Program-made: the position numbers and the translations under genes
From: Desulfosudis sp034189195
GTDB taxonomy: Bacteria > Desulfobacterota > Desulfobacteria > Desulfobacterales > Desulfosudaceae
Length of the DNA: 64,000 nt
Assembly: GCA_034189195.1 (NCBI GenBank)
Contig: JAXHVI010000140.1
Location: 10,962-74,961, forward strand
Direction: 5' to 3'
Part shown: one piece after another, positions 24,149 through 33,242 of the stretch
How positions within the stretch are numbered: position 1 is the stretch's first letter
Layout of the letters: every line of letters begins with the position of its first letter
Notes under the pieces: model-generated
Database searches by the model: none
Seen by the model: only the letters and a program-made list of their open reading frames with translations
What the model was told of the DNA's origin: nothing

Positions 24149-24496
24149 ATGAAGTTATGGGACAGAATACAGAGAGGAATGGAAGCCGGTTTTGATGCAG
24201 CCATTGCGACCGTCCACACCATCACGGAAAAGGCGGGGGAAGGTATTGAGTTGACCCGCCTGAGGCGTGAAAAAGCCCGCCTGGAGACGCAGGTGACCCG
24301 CCGTCTGGCTGAACTGGGCAATGCCGTGTATGAAAAGATATCGGCGGAACGGATGGAATCCGTGGCAAAAGAACTGGGTATCAAAGACATGCTGCTGGAA
24401 ATCGCGGAAAACGAAGCCCGGATGGTGGACATCGACCGGCGCCTCGGACAGGAGCTGAAAACGGATGAACAGCCGGGCGCCACTGACGACAAGTAA
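24149..24496 (+). CDS. Small helical protein of unknown function
   Basis: A 115-residue, charged, mostly helical protein with ATGGAGGC upstream of its ATG. It has an amphipathic N-terminus (MKLWDRIQRGMEAGFDAAIA) and a probable coiled coil from about 30 to 100 (LRREKARLETQVTRRLAEL). It has no signal peptide and no Cys. It lies 85 bases after hsp20 and 47 before the YfdX-like gene, so it is likely part of a stress operon. I do not recognise the family. Confidence 0.65.
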   Translation: MKLWDRIQRGMEAGFDAAIATVHTITEKAGEGIELTRLRREKARLETQVTRRLAELGNAVYEKISAERMESVAKELGIKDMLLEIAENEARMVDIDRRLGQELKTDEQPGATDDK

Positions 24497-24543
24497 CCCC
24501 GTCCTGCCTGCTTCGTGCGGCGATCCATGAAGGAGGTAAAACG

Positions 24544-25473
24544 ATGAGAACCAGAATCAAAAAAAACGTTCTTTATGTGACCGGTATATTGGTGCTGATA
24601 ATGACATTCACCCCCCTGGCCTGCACCGTAAACAGCGACAACGGCACAGCCGCAGCCCCGGTGGAGAATACGGCCGCCATGGAGCAGGATCAGGTGGCGA
24701 AGAAGCGAAAACTGCTTTTTGAGGAGGCCACGGCAGCCATTCGTGAAACGCAGAACGCGCTGAAAGCGCTGGATGAAAAACAGAACGCGGATGCACTGGC
24801 CGCCCTTGAGCGGGCCTCCGGCAAACTGACCATTATGCTTGGCCGTGATCCGGAACTTGCCCTGGCCCCTTCCCATGTCCATACCGTCACCTATGACATT
24901 CTTGCGGATGTGGATGAGGTCAAAAAACTGCGCAGAAAAATCGAAAAGGCACTGGATGCCGGGCGTGTGCAGCAGGCACGCCACATGATACGTCACCTGG
25001 CCAGTGAAACCGTTATCAGCGTTACCAACATCCCTCTGGCCACCTATCCGGAGGCTATCAAAGAGGCGGCCAGACTGATCGACAATAACAAGACGGAAGA
25101 GGCGAAACAGGTGCTCCAGGCCGCCCTGAACACCCTGGTGATCACCGATACCATCATCCCTCTGCCCGTCACAATGGCGGAGGCACTGCTGAAAGAAGCG
25201 GAAACCCTGACGGAAAAGAAGGATCGCAGCGAAGATGAAAACAACCGCCTTGCCGAACTCCTTAAGGAGACCCGCACAAAACTGGAATTTGCTCAGGCCC
25301 TGGGATACGGCGACAAGGATGACTTTGAAAATCTTTACGAGCAGATTGAAGTGATAGAGGAAAAAACGGCCGGGGGAAAGTCCGGTGCCGGTTTCTTCGA
25401 CACCATCAAAGGCTATCTGAAGGATGTGGTAGCATCCAGCCAGCCCGAGTCCCTTCCCGAGGCGAGTGAATAG
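24544..25473 (+). CDS. YfdX family protein, exported
   Basis: A 309-residue protein with AAGGAGGT upstream of the ATG. Residues 1-28 are a signal sequence (ILVLIMTFTPLAC); a Cys follows LA, so lipidation is possible although the -3 residue is Pro. The body has the YfdX repeat of helices: ALKALDEKQNADALAALERA, VDEVKKLRRKIEKALDAGR, EAARLIDNNKTEEAKQVLQAA, AEALLKEAETLTEK. YfdX proteins are periplasmic and linked to acid or stress tolerance; the exact function is unknown. It ends just before the terminator at 25491-25521. Confidence 0.75.
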   Translation: MRTRIKKNVLYVTGILVLIMTFTPLACTVNSDNGTAAAPVENTAAMEQDQVAKKRKLLFEEATAAIRETQNALKALDEKQNADALAALERASGKLTIMLGRDPELALAPSHVHTVTYDILADVDEVKKLRRKIEKALDAGRVQQARHMIRHLASETVISVTNIPLATYPEAIKEAARLIDNNKTEEAKQVLQAALNTLVITDTIIPLPVTMAEALLKEAETLTEKKDRSEDENNRLAELLKETRTKLEFAQALGYGDKDDFENLYEQIEVIEEKTAGGKSGAGFFDTIKGYLKDVVASSQPESLPEASE

Positions 25474-25490
25474 CCATAACCTGCTGATAA

Positions 25491-25521
25491 ACGGGCGTCG
25501 GTATTGCCGACGCCCGTTTTT
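25491..25521 (+). terminator. Strong intrinsic terminator after the hsp20 operon
   Basis: An 11-bp perfect stem (ACGGGCGTCGG with CCGACGCCCGT) around the loop TATTG, followed by TTTTT. It lies 18 bases after the YfdX stop. Confidence 0.9.
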
Positions 25522-25556
25522 ATCCATCCGGCATGCCTGTTGGAGGCAGCAGTAAC

Positions 25557-26077
25557 TTTTCAAGAAACCGCCGGGTCAGGTCCATGGACACAATGTGTTC
25601 GTACACCCGGCCGGTCCGGGTCACGCCCCTGATCTTTGCGTCATGAAAAAAACCGGCCAGCAGCAGCACGCCTTTTTCAATGCGGGTTTCGCAGGCCGCC
25701 ATGCGCTCGTCTGTCACCGGTGCCGGCTTTGGCAGGGGAAGGTGGTTTTTCTCTAGGGCCTTGATGAAATTGACGATGCGGGAGAGCCGCAGCAGGGTGA
25801 CAGCATCGGTGCGGCTGGTGGCGTGGGAAAGGGGCAGGGCAGAAGAGCGCATCAGGCACAGATGGGCCGGCAGAAGGCCCTGTTCGGCGGCATGCTCAAA
25901 GTCCCGGCTGCCCGGGGCCGGGTAGAACACGGAAAGCCCGGCCAGGGTGGGCAGGCCCAGCAGGTGGACAAGGTCGTTTATTGTGGTCTCCGGCGCCTGG
26001 TCCGGGGCCCCGGCAATAATATAGCTCACCGCCTCCAGCCCGTGCTTTTCGCACCAAGACACGGCCCGGTCATGAGC
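25557..26077 (-). pseudogene. Truncated second copy of the radical SAM gene 3' part (left direct repeat)
   Basis: These 521 bases are almost identical to 33878-34398, in the same orientation; I see one or two mismatches at the right end (26057 and 26075). They encode HDRAVSWCEKHGLEAVSYI through RRFLEK, the last third of the radical SAM protein at 33796-35481, without its B12-binding or Fe-S parts. The frame runs on to LLLPPTGMPDG at the left and begins with unrelated residues at the right, so it is a fragment. It marks one side of the 7.8-kb island. Confidence 0.9.
25557..26077. repeat. Left copy of the 521-bp direct repeat flanking the island
   Basis: Paired with 33878-34398. Same orientation, near-complete identity over 521 bp; identity stops sharply on both sides (25557 and about 26077). 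Recombination between the copies would delete 26078-34398 or its equivalent. Confidence 0.9.
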
Positions 26078-26235
26078 GTCACAAAGAACGGAGTGCTTTA
26101 AGTAGCTGCCCAGAATTTTCCAGGCGCACTTTGACAACCCGGCCAGCAGCTAAATTTATCTTGGCTTTGGGAGAGCAGTATAAATCCGGTTGGGAAAGCA
26201 CAGAAAGTCTACATCGTCCCTTGTCCTTGCTATGC

Positions 26236-27120
26236 CTACTCCAAAACTCCCGTAATGTACTCAATAAAAATGTCGATTTCCACTGGGATACGAGATTTTT
26301 CCTTTATGCGGTCTGCCAAGAGCCCTTTAACATCAACTTGTATATTCCGAGCAACGTGAAAGAACCTTTCCAGCAGAGCCTTACCATCAATTCTGCGCAA
26401 TAGAGCATTTAGCCTTTCTTCAACTGGAGCACCAGGCGAATCAAAAGCTTCGACCCGTGGAAGATGGTCCTTATAATCAGCCAGACCACTGTCTGGCAGT
26501 CTTGGAATTTGAGTTTGCCTGATGTCTTTAGTCACTGCTTCAGCAGTGGTAAACCGATTAGTATATCCGTCACCAACTTTTTTTATGCGGTGCTTATGCA
26601 ATACGGCATTAATCGTGGCGTGCGGTACTAAAATTAGACAATGATCCAGCAGTTCTTTGAAAACGGCAGGCATTGCTCGCTCTGGTTCTTTCTTCAAAGC
26701 TGCTTGGATATGCTCTAATGCTTCGCAGTCTATAAGATAACTTTCCATTTCCCATCGAAGAAGGACTTTGATGGACCTTCCGAAAGGTTTAGCTTTCTCG
26801 AATGCCTCATCGTCAGTTTCATGGACGAGATCCCATAATTCCTTGCTCATGACAGTATCACGGTCAACGATTCCCCATGCTGAGTTCCCCGCCTGCCTTT
26901 CCATTCGAACAGCGTTGAGTACGGCGTCACAACCATCGGTAGCACACTTTGTTGCAGCGGATTTAAATTCAAGCTTGGAAAGTCGATTCTTAAACCAGCT
27001 TTCACCATATACATAACAATCCTCATCTGACTCCACATAGACAACAGGAACCCCGCCATAACGATTGGCCAACTTATCCGGCTCCATCTTTCCGTCAGTT
27101 TGAGATTTAAGTACACCCAT
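26236..27120 (-). CDS. DUF4435 protein (TOPRIM-type nuclease candidate, AriB-like)
   Basis: A 294-residue protein starting 2 bases after the upstream ATPase stop. The N-terminal strand VPVVYVESDEDCYVYGE has the TOPRIM-like Glu (E30), AWGIVDRDTV has the DxD pair (D86/D88), and LLRWEMESYLID (124-130) completes the DUF4435 pattern. The C-terminal 150 residues are helical. DUF4435 proteins pair with ABC/OLD-type ATPases; in PARIS the pair is AriA plus AriB, where AriB is the toxic nuclease. Being the last gene of the dnd operon, it is the likely effector. No experiment is implied; similarity is by motif reading. Confidence 0.65.
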   Translation of the reverse strand: MGVLKSQTDGKMEPDKLANRYGGVPVVYVESDEDCYVYGESWFKNRLSKLEFKSAATKCATDGCDAVLNAVRMERQAGNSAWGIVDRDTVMSKELWDLVHETDDEAFEKAKPFGRSIKVLLRWEMESYLIDCEALEHIQAALKKEPERAMPAVFKELLDHCLILVPHATINAVLHKHRIKKVGDGYTNRFTTAEAVTKDIRQTQIPRLPDSGLADYKDHLPRVEAFDSPGAPVEERLNALLRRIDGKALLERFFHVARNIQVDVKGLLADRIKEKSRIPVEIDIFIEYITGVLE

Positions 27121-27122
27121 GG

Positions 27123-28346
27123 TTAAATATCTTCCCTTTCTGATTCCTCTTTATACGCACCTTCTTTAATTTTTTTTGCGCGTTCTTCTTCATCGGCTGT
27201 TTCAATGATGTATGCACCTTTTCTCAGATTTTCCTCGGGAATATTAAGGCCAAATGCTTTCATAATGCGCTCGGAGTGGGAGGCCATCACAATAGAAACG
27301 CCTGGGAAATGCGATTTCGCCAGATTTGTCAAGGAGTAGAGAGTTTCATATTGCCAATTGCGATGTAAGTGTACTTCCGGCTCATCCACCAGAAGAATTG
27401 TATTACGGGTCATATGCGATCCCAAACGCAAGAATAGTTGGACAAGGCTTTTCTCCCCACTGGAAAGCCGGTCGAGACGATGCTTTGCTCCTTCAACTTC
27501 GATAATAGCTTCGGGAGGCTCTTTACGAATTCCGGCTAATTTTTTACCGGCAAAAAGTTGTTTGTCATTGACCTTAAACACCCTGTCGTTGATTGCGTCG
27601 ACAGCCGCTTCAAAACGACCGTCATCCAGCCATTTAAGCCATACCAGCAAATTGTCGAGAGAATCCCGCCAGTCCCGGCCCTCCACATCAAAAATATGAA
27701 CCGGTTGGTAATTCCAGTCCTGCGGCGCGATGATGGCCCTGTCTTCCGATGGCAAAGGAATAATATTACGATATGCTGAAAAATAAATAAGTGTCGGAAA
27801 TGTCAGGTCGTCGCTTTCGAAACCGAACAAACGGGCTCCAATGTTCGTTTGGATAAGGGCATTGAAATCCATGACCCAGTCAACATTGCGCCCAACCATG
27901 CTGTACCTACCGGGGAGATCGCGCACAAATCCGAACCGATGCCAACTGCTGGCACCATATTCCTTGAGATCAGATTCTCCCCATGGCTTGAGGGACACCT
28001 CTTCGCCCATGAAACCGGCAACCAACGATAAAATCACGGTTTCCTTACTGCCACTCCGGTTAAGCGTGACACGTACATCCCATTGTGCCCGCCCCTGTTC
28101 TCTGTCGAATGATTCTAAACCAAGTTTCGAACATTCTCTTTTTCCCAGCATACCCATCATGGAAGCAAGCAATTCCATGATGGTTGTTTTTCCGCGGCCA
28201 TTTTTAGAAATCATCAAGTAAAGGTTGCATGGCTCATGATTTGCATCCGTGAAATCAAATTCTTCCATTCGTGTTTGAAAAGGGCCGACGCGATCTATTG
28301 TAAGGAACAGGGATGCAAATTCTTCCACAAGGATGTTGTCTATCAT
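27123..28346 (-). CDS. AAA/ABC-type ATPase of the OLD/AriA kind
   Basis: A 407-residue ATPase. Walker A SKNGRGKTT at 47-55, signature LSSGEKSL near 290, Walker B ILLVDEPEVHLH near 320 and a switch His in VMASHSERI. It lacks the long coiled coil of SMC/RecN proteins and a C-terminal TOPRIM, as in AriA-type ATPases that act with a separate DUF4435 protein. ATGA overlap with the upstream dndE::ftsK gene and a 2-base gap to the DUF4435 gene indicate translational coupling. It probably senses a trigger or controls the effector. AAA_15/AAA_21 assignment is by motif. Confidence 0.7.
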   Translation of the reverse strand: MIDNILVEEFASLFLTIDRVGPFQTRMEEFDFTDANHEPCNLYLMISKNGRGKTTIMELLASMMGMLGKRECSKLGLESFDREQGRAQWDVRVTLNRSGSKETVILSLVAGFMGEEVSLKPWGESDLKEYGASSWHRFGFVRDLPGRYSMVGRNVDWVMDFNALIQTNIGARLFGFESDDLTFPTLIYFSAYRNIIPLPSEDRAIIAPQDWNYQPVHIFDVEGRDWRDSLDNLLVWLKWLDDGRFEAAVDAINDRVFKVNDKQLFAGKKLAGIRKEPPEAIIEVEGAKHRLDRLSSGEKSLVQLFLRLGSHMTRNTILLVDEPEVHLHRNWQYETLYSLTNLAKSHFPGVSIVMASHSERIMKAFGLNIPEENLRKGAYIIETADEEERAKKIKEGAYKEESEREDI

Positions 28347-29836
28347 TTTAAGCCCTCCTTCCCAATGCGCCTTATAAGCCCTGAGATATCAGATTGTTGA
28401 ATATTAAGCCCATGTACCCGGACTGGCTTCTCGCCCAACCATTTCACCAACATATCCCCCTTGCCGAGGAGCTTTTCCGCGCCGGGTTCATCAAGAATAA
28501 TACGGGAATCCGCTGCCTTTTGGACCGTCAAGGCAATTCGAGATGGTATGTTAGAGCGCAATAAGCCACTGAAGGTTGCGGCATCGGGGCGTTGTGTGGC
28601 AAGAACGAGGTGCATGCCGGCTGCGCGTGATTTTTGAGCAAGCCGCACCAAAAAATCTTCCACATCAGGAACCTGTGCCAATAAATCAGCAAGTTCCTCG
28701 ACCACAATGACAATGCGGGGCGGGGCCGTGTCCCCAAGGTCTCGCCACTCTCTTGCGTTGCGCGAAGCGAGGAGTTTTTCACGCGATTCCATTTCACGCA
28801 CGAGATTTTTAAGATAGCGGCCAGCCTCTACCCCATCGGTAATAATAGGAGCGAGCAAATGAGGTACATTATGGTAAGCTGCGAGTTCAACCTGCTTTGG
28901 ATCTATTAATAATAATTTAAGGCTATTTAACGATTGATTGGCCAACAGAGATAGCAACAACGCATGGAGACATATACTTTTACCACTGCCGGTTGTGCCC
29001 GCCACCAGCACATGGGGGGCTTCAACCAAATCGCGGACCACTGGTGACCCGGCAATATCCACGCCCAATAAAATTGGTAATCCTACCTCCGGTGCGTCCC
29101 AACTCCCCAGTAGATCATAGCCGACCGGTTTCCATTTTTGAATAGGTCGCGGCACATCCAACCAGACTGTTTTGGGTTCTCCGGCTGGGGCCAGAAATAT
29201 ACCAGCACCTTTGATCCCCAGAGTAAATGCCAAGTCTTCAAGCTTACGCTCCAAGCGGCTGAAGTCCTCGGCTTCAGTCAAACGAACGGTATGGCGGGTG
29301 ATTCTGGGTCCGTCGTGACTATCCAGCACTTCCGCAGTCAGGCCAAATTCCTCCAGTGCTTGCAGAAGCTGTTCTACATCATGCTCTTGTCCGGTTGCGA
29401 AATCCTGACCAGATGGGATGGCAAAAAACTCTTGAAGCAGAAATTCATGAAAATCATGAGATTCCCGCCATGAGGTCTGTATTTCCCTTAATCCCCGCCG
29501 GATATGTCGCTGCAACAGTCGGATATAAAGTTCTTCATTTTCATTCCCGAATAAGTCCTGATGATGGTAAACAGAAAGCAGTGCGCAGAATGCATCTACA
29601 AAGCTATCGGTTTCTTTCTGGCTGCGCCCGGTCAACACGTCAAGGGGGTACTCTCCATGTCCTTCTTTCCTACCATCTAGGTTATCGAAAATGTCTGCTG
29701 GTTCTTCCGGCTGTTTGAGTGAAAGCGCCAGCGCCACACGCAACACCGTCCATTTAGGACCTTTGGCAAGAAACCCCTTACTCTGAACCAGTGCTATCGT
29801 GTCCTCGTCGGTATGGGAGGTATAAATCTTAGCCAT
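28343..29836 (-). CDS. DndE-like domain fused to an FtsK/SpoIIIE DNA translocase motor
   Basis: A 497-residue protein. Residues about 15-120 resemble DndE: GPKWTVLRVALALSLKQP, a short loop with GEYPLDVL, then LYIRLLQRHIRRGLREI. A linker with no recognised domain runs to about 250. The rest is an FtsK motor: Walker A AGTTGSGKS at 279-287, LLLIDPKQVELAAY, Walker B IVIVVEELADLL, and ATQRPDAATFSGLLRSNIP followed by GAEKLLGKGDMLVK. No transmembrane part and no gamma DNA-reading domain. DndE binds nicked DNA in phosphorothioation; the motor would add translocation. The TGATG overlap with dndD supports one operon. Confidence 0.7.
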   Translation of the reverse strand: MAKIYTSHTDEDTIALVQSKGFLAKGPKWTVLRVALALSLKQPEEPADIFDNLDGRKEGHGEYPLDVLTGRSQKETDSFVDAFCALLSVYHHQDLFGNENEELYIRLLQRHIRRGLREIQTSWRESHDFHEFLLQEFFAIPSGQDFATGQEHDVEQLLQALEEFGLTAEVLDSHDGPRITRHTVRLTEAEDFSRLERKLEDLAFTLGIKGAGIFLAPAGEPKTVWLDVPRPIQKWKPVGYDLLGSWDAPEVGLPILLGVDIAGSPVVRDLVEAPHVLVAGTTGSGKSICLHALLLSLLANQSLNSLKLLLIDPKQVELAAYHNVPHLLAPIITDGVEAGRYLKNLVREMESREKLLASRNAREWRDLGDTAPPRIVIVVEELADLLAQVPDVEDFLVRLAQKSRAAGMHLVLATQRPDAATFSGLLRSNIPSRIALTVQKAADSRIILDEPGAEKLLGKGDMLVKWLGEKPVRVHGLNIQQSDISGLIRRIGKEGLK

Positions 29837-31884
29837 CAGTAATACCCTCCCGCTTCAATTTGAGTGCGATCGCCTTCGTAATTGCTCAAGCGGTATTCTT
29901 TATAGACATGGGGCTTAAGTAGAGAATATTTTTCTATATCCAGCTCAGAATCCGTAGGCAGTATGATTACTTGAGGACCGGCCTTAGGGTAATAACGGGT
30001 TATAAGATTTTCCTGATGCTTGCGATCAATTCTGGCAAGCGGAGTATCTACTACCACAGGGGCTTCTTTGCCTGACACGTCTTTTAAACCCCAAAGAAGG
30101 GACTGTGCGACCAGTTGTTTCATGCCCGCTGAAAGGTTCCCCATTCCTACAGGCTCACCCTGGGCATCGAAATAATGGAGTGAAAAATCCTCGTTGACCT
30201 TGATATTACGTATCAGCTTATGGGATGTCATGAGTTCAAGAAATCGTTTGTTAATGGCCGTTTCAATTTCCTCCCGACGTCTCATTTTTAAAAGATTGCG
30301 ATATGTGGCGAGCGTATTTTTCAGTTTCTGTCCCAACCCAAGCTTATCCCGAGCAGCATTAGCGCTGACAAGTTTATTCTCTTCCTGCCGACATTCGGTT
30401 CGCTTTTGCCCCAACGAGCGATTTAAATTTCGTTGTTGATCGTCTATTTCACCAATCTTGTGCTGTAATTCTGCAAGCCTGCTCTTGAGCTCCTCACGTT
30501 CGGACAATCGCTGCTGGAAAGCCTCCTGTTCCTGCGGAGCAAGATTGGATATATCGTTTCGCTTGCGATCAATGTCCGCCAGTTCATCCTTCAGGTTGCG
30601 AATATCCGAGATGTCTTGCGCCCATTGGGTCCGTTGGTGGTCATTGTTGGCAAAATCGTCGGTGATTCGCAATAACGACTCTGCCCTTGATGGAGACAGA
30701 TTAGAAAATAGACCTGATGTAATATCAGTCTCATCAGGTCGATAACTATCTAAAATGCGATAAAGTTTACGACGTAAGAAGTCTTCTTGATCCTCAGTCA
30801 AAGGAGGCATTGGTAGCGGCGGATCGCCGAACAATCTATCTGGTAAAGCAAAAAAAATACGTTCAACTTCATCCTTGAGGCGGCGGTTGGGGTGCGAGGT
30901 GATTTTATCCAGTTCCCGAAATGCCTTAAGCATCAATAACGGATGCAAAATCAATGGCGCTTGACGAGTGAAACCCTCAAAAAAAGTACGCGCACGCTCT
31001 TCAAGCCTCGAAGAAATCTCTCCCCGCTTGACGGCCAGACGGCCTTCCTCGGCTTGCAGGGCGAATTGACGACGGGCCTGCAATGCGGTATCAGCCAAGC
31101 GAATTGCATGCTCTATTTCTTCAATTTCATCATTCACGGTTTGTCGATCCATGCCCAGCTTGGCGAGTCTTTCTTCTGTGGCCTGAATATCTGAGAGTAG
31201 GGCATTAAGCGTGTGTTGGTCCGCGTCTTTAGAGGCACGCCGCCATTGGCTCAGATTTCGTCCCAAGTACTCATCAAGCACATCGATGTCGGCCAAATCT
31301 AATATTTGTTCGATCTGATGCCCTTGCTTCAAACGGTTAGCTTCGGCAATCTGCTGCACCTTTTCACCGTCATAGATGAAAAACGGCATGATAGCATCAG
31401 GAAGCCGTGACTGTATGAATGCCCTTGCTTCCCCTTCAATATCTCCGTTGTAATCTTCTATTGGCTCGGGGTCGCCAAAATCCGCCAAAACCCGTAACAC
31501 TTCATGAAGTTTATTGTTTTCCAGCGACCAATTCCGTTCCACCGTAACTTTGCCAGAAGCTTCCCGCCATGTCACAGAGACGCCGAACTCCTTTTCACCG
31601 GCAGCCCGGGCGTGACGATTGAAGGCTCCGGTCCATTCGTCACCCATGCCGAGAAGATAAGCCTCCCGATTTAGCTTTCGCCCGACATGGGCACTCTCCC
31701 GAATCTCGTCTGAAACACCACTTAACAACAGTTTCAGACTGTTGAGAAAGCTGGTTTTGCCATAACCGTTACGGCCCCAGATAATCACAACATTACGTTG
31801 TTCATCCTCAGTTGGCGCCAAATCAAATTCGCAGAGGCCGCAATATGAAAACAGATTATAAATTCGAAAATGTTCGAGAATCAT
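29836..31884 (-). CDS. dndD: DNA phosphorothioation ATPase DndD
   Basis: A 682-residue SMC/Rad50-like ATPase. Walker A WGRNGYGKTS at 36-45, a long central coiled-coil region with a GDDQ-free hinge, signature LSAGMKQLV near 590 and Walker B APVVVDTPLARID. The DTPLARID variant and the length (about 660-690) are typical of DndD, which hydrolyses ATP and nicks or distorts DNA during sulfur insertion. ATG 31884 overlaps the dndC stop as ATGA. It is partner to DndC and the DndE domain. A generic ATP-binding protein is the alternative, but the neighbours favour DndD. Confidence 0.85.
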   Translation of the reverse strand: MILEHFRIYNLFSYCGLCEFDLAPTEDEQRNVVIIWGRNGYGKTSFLNSLKLLLSGVSDEIRESAHVGRKLNREAYLLGMGDEWTGAFNRHARAAGEKEFGVSVTWREASGKVTVERNWSLENNKLHEVLRVLADFGDPEPIEDYNGDIEGEARAFIQSRLPDAIMPFFIYDGEKVQQIAEANRLKQGHQIEQILDLADIDVLDEYLGRNLSQWRRASKDADQHTLNALLSDIQATEERLAKLGMDRQTVNDEIEEIEHAIRLADTALQARRQFALQAEEGRLAVKRGEISSRLEERARTFFEGFTRQAPLILHPLLMLKAFRELDKITSHPNRRLKDEVERIFFALPDRLFGDPPLPMPPLTEDQEDFLRRKLYRILDSYRPDETDITSGLFSNLSPSRAESLLRITDDFANNDHQRTQWAQDISDIRNLKDELADIDRKRNDISNLAPQEQEAFQQRLSEREELKSRLAELQHKIGEIDDQQRNLNRSLGQKRTECRQEENKLVSANAARDKLGLGQKLKNTLATYRNLLKMRRREEIETAINKRFLELMTSHKLIRNIKVNEDFSLHYFDAQGEPVGMGNLSAGMKQLVAQSLLWGLKDVSGKEAPVVVDTPLARIDRKHQENLITRYYPKAGPQVIILPTDSELDIEKYSLLKPHVYKEYRLSNYEGDRTQIEAGGYY

Positions 31885-33236
31885 GTTTTGATCGCCTGTT
31901 CAACTTGTCGGGCAGCTTTTTCCACTAAATTACCAACCGATTTTTCAAACGCACTTTTAGCACCCCATTTATCCAAAGAGGGATAATCGCGTCGACGTAT
32001 GTCAAGCAGTTTGCGTAACAAGTCAGGATCAATGTCATTTTCGAGAGCAGCTTGCTCTACAAGTTCGTCTTCAGGCAAGATAGAATTCGGTTTTACCTCA
32101 ATCATGGAAAAATTCCTCCCATACCGTAAGGCAATTTCTATTGCCAGTCTATTTTGAAAATCAAACTCTTTTGCCCATTCCATCTGAATATAAATCAGTT
32201 CTGACTCATTGACGAGAGATAATCCTGTTTGTTTCTCTATGGAGAGTAAGCGTTCAAGAATTTCTTGCCGGGCATCAGGTAAAAAGGGACCAGGGCCAGC
32301 GGTTCCATTTCGTTTTATTCCACTGCGATATCCAGGCTTGTCACGTAGCTCAATCAGCCAGTTGCGAAAGTCAACCAGAGGTTGTAAATACTCTTCACCT
32401 GAGTTAATAAACCCTTGCAACGATTTGTCTTTTTTTACAACCGTACAAGTCCAACACCCGAAACGACTGTTACCACAAGGCGGCATATTCAAGTCGACAA
32501 CAAACGGACATTCATCCCCGCCCGCCTGTTTATAAAGTGAAAACATATAACTATGATCGATTCCCCATGGACAATCGCTGTTTGCCAAATATTCCCAGAC
32601 ATTGTCTGTGGTCCAGCTTGCTATCGGAGTTGCAACCAAGGCATTTGGAATTTCATGGTGGGGATTAAGACCGCGGCTATTCCCTTCCCTGGCCTGCATG
32701 GCTCGACCTCGTTGTGCGCTTTCCGATATACGAGTACCGAGAAGAAGGATAACGCTTCCACATGTCTTCGTTAAGTCGTCAATTTCCCGCCGTGACGGTT
32801 TGATTTTCATGTTACTGGTACACCAACGAAACCATATAGATGGCGGAGGGTAGCCTTTGCCAATCAGCTTGCCCCAAAAGCTTTCTTCGGGAAGGGGTTG
32901 GACTAAACGGATGGAAAGAGGTAAGTTAAGGGCCTTTGCTGACTCATCTATTTTCTTTAAAGATAATGTAACATAATCTGAGACATTGGGCACTTCTAGT
33001 CGCGTATCCGATGTCATGATAAAAACTGGCTTATTTGCTTGGTTGCCAAGGGTGCGAAGCATATTAAAAGTTAGTTGCAATACCGCAGTGGAATCCTTTC
33101 CACCAGAATATGCTACAACCCATGGACGATTATCCGCCAGATACAGTTTTGCTAAACCAGCCAAGGCTTCCGCAGCAAAGGAAAGTTTATCCCTACGATT
33201 TATATTAGTATTACTGGCAAGACCTATTTCCGGCAT
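31881..33236 (-). CDS. dndC: DNA phosphorothioation sulfurtransferase DndC
   Basis: About 451 residues. ATG 33236 has AGGA upstream; a TTG at 33242 is an alternative. PP-loop AYSGGKDST at 42-50, a PAPS-reductase-like fold, and the DndC cysteine set: C139 (RWCTSN), C243 (DECPF), C254 (PPCGN) and C261/C264 (FGCWTC). These can hold an Fe-S cluster that passes sulfur to the DNA backbone. DndC pyrophosphatase activity supplies energy. It is the first gene of the five-gene operon. DndA (cysteine desulfurase) is not in the window; a chromosomal IscS may supply sulfur, as known in other species. Confidence 0.88.
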   Translation of the reverse strand: MPEIGLASNTNINRRDKLSFAAEALAGLAKLYLADNRPWVVAYSGGKDSTAVLQLTFNMLRTLGNQANKPVFIMTSDTRLEVPNVSDYVTLSLKKIDESAKALNLPLSIRLVQPLPEESFWGKLIGKGYPPPSIWFRWCTSNMKIKPSRREIDDLTKTCGSVILLLGTRISESAQRGRAMQAREGNSRGLNPHHEIPNALVATPIASWTTDNVWEYLANSDCPWGIDHSYMFSLYKQAGGDECPFVVDLNMPPCGNSRFGCWTCTVVKKDKSLQGFINSGEEYLQPLVDFRNWLIELRDKPGYRSGIKRNGTAGPGPFLPDARQEILERLLSIEKQTGLSLVNESELIYIQMEWAKEFDFQNRLAIEIALRYGRNFSMIEVKPNSILPEDELVEQAALENDIDPDLLRKLLDIRRRDYPSLDKWGAKSAFEKSVGNLVEKAARQVEQAIKT

Positions 33237-33242
33237 TCGCAA

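Noticed and set aside
27123..28346. Calling the ATPase/DUF4435 pair a complete stand-alone PARIS system
   Set aside because: The pair is the distal part of the dnd operon with 2-4 base junctions; similarity was judged by motifs only, so a PARIS label would overstate it.
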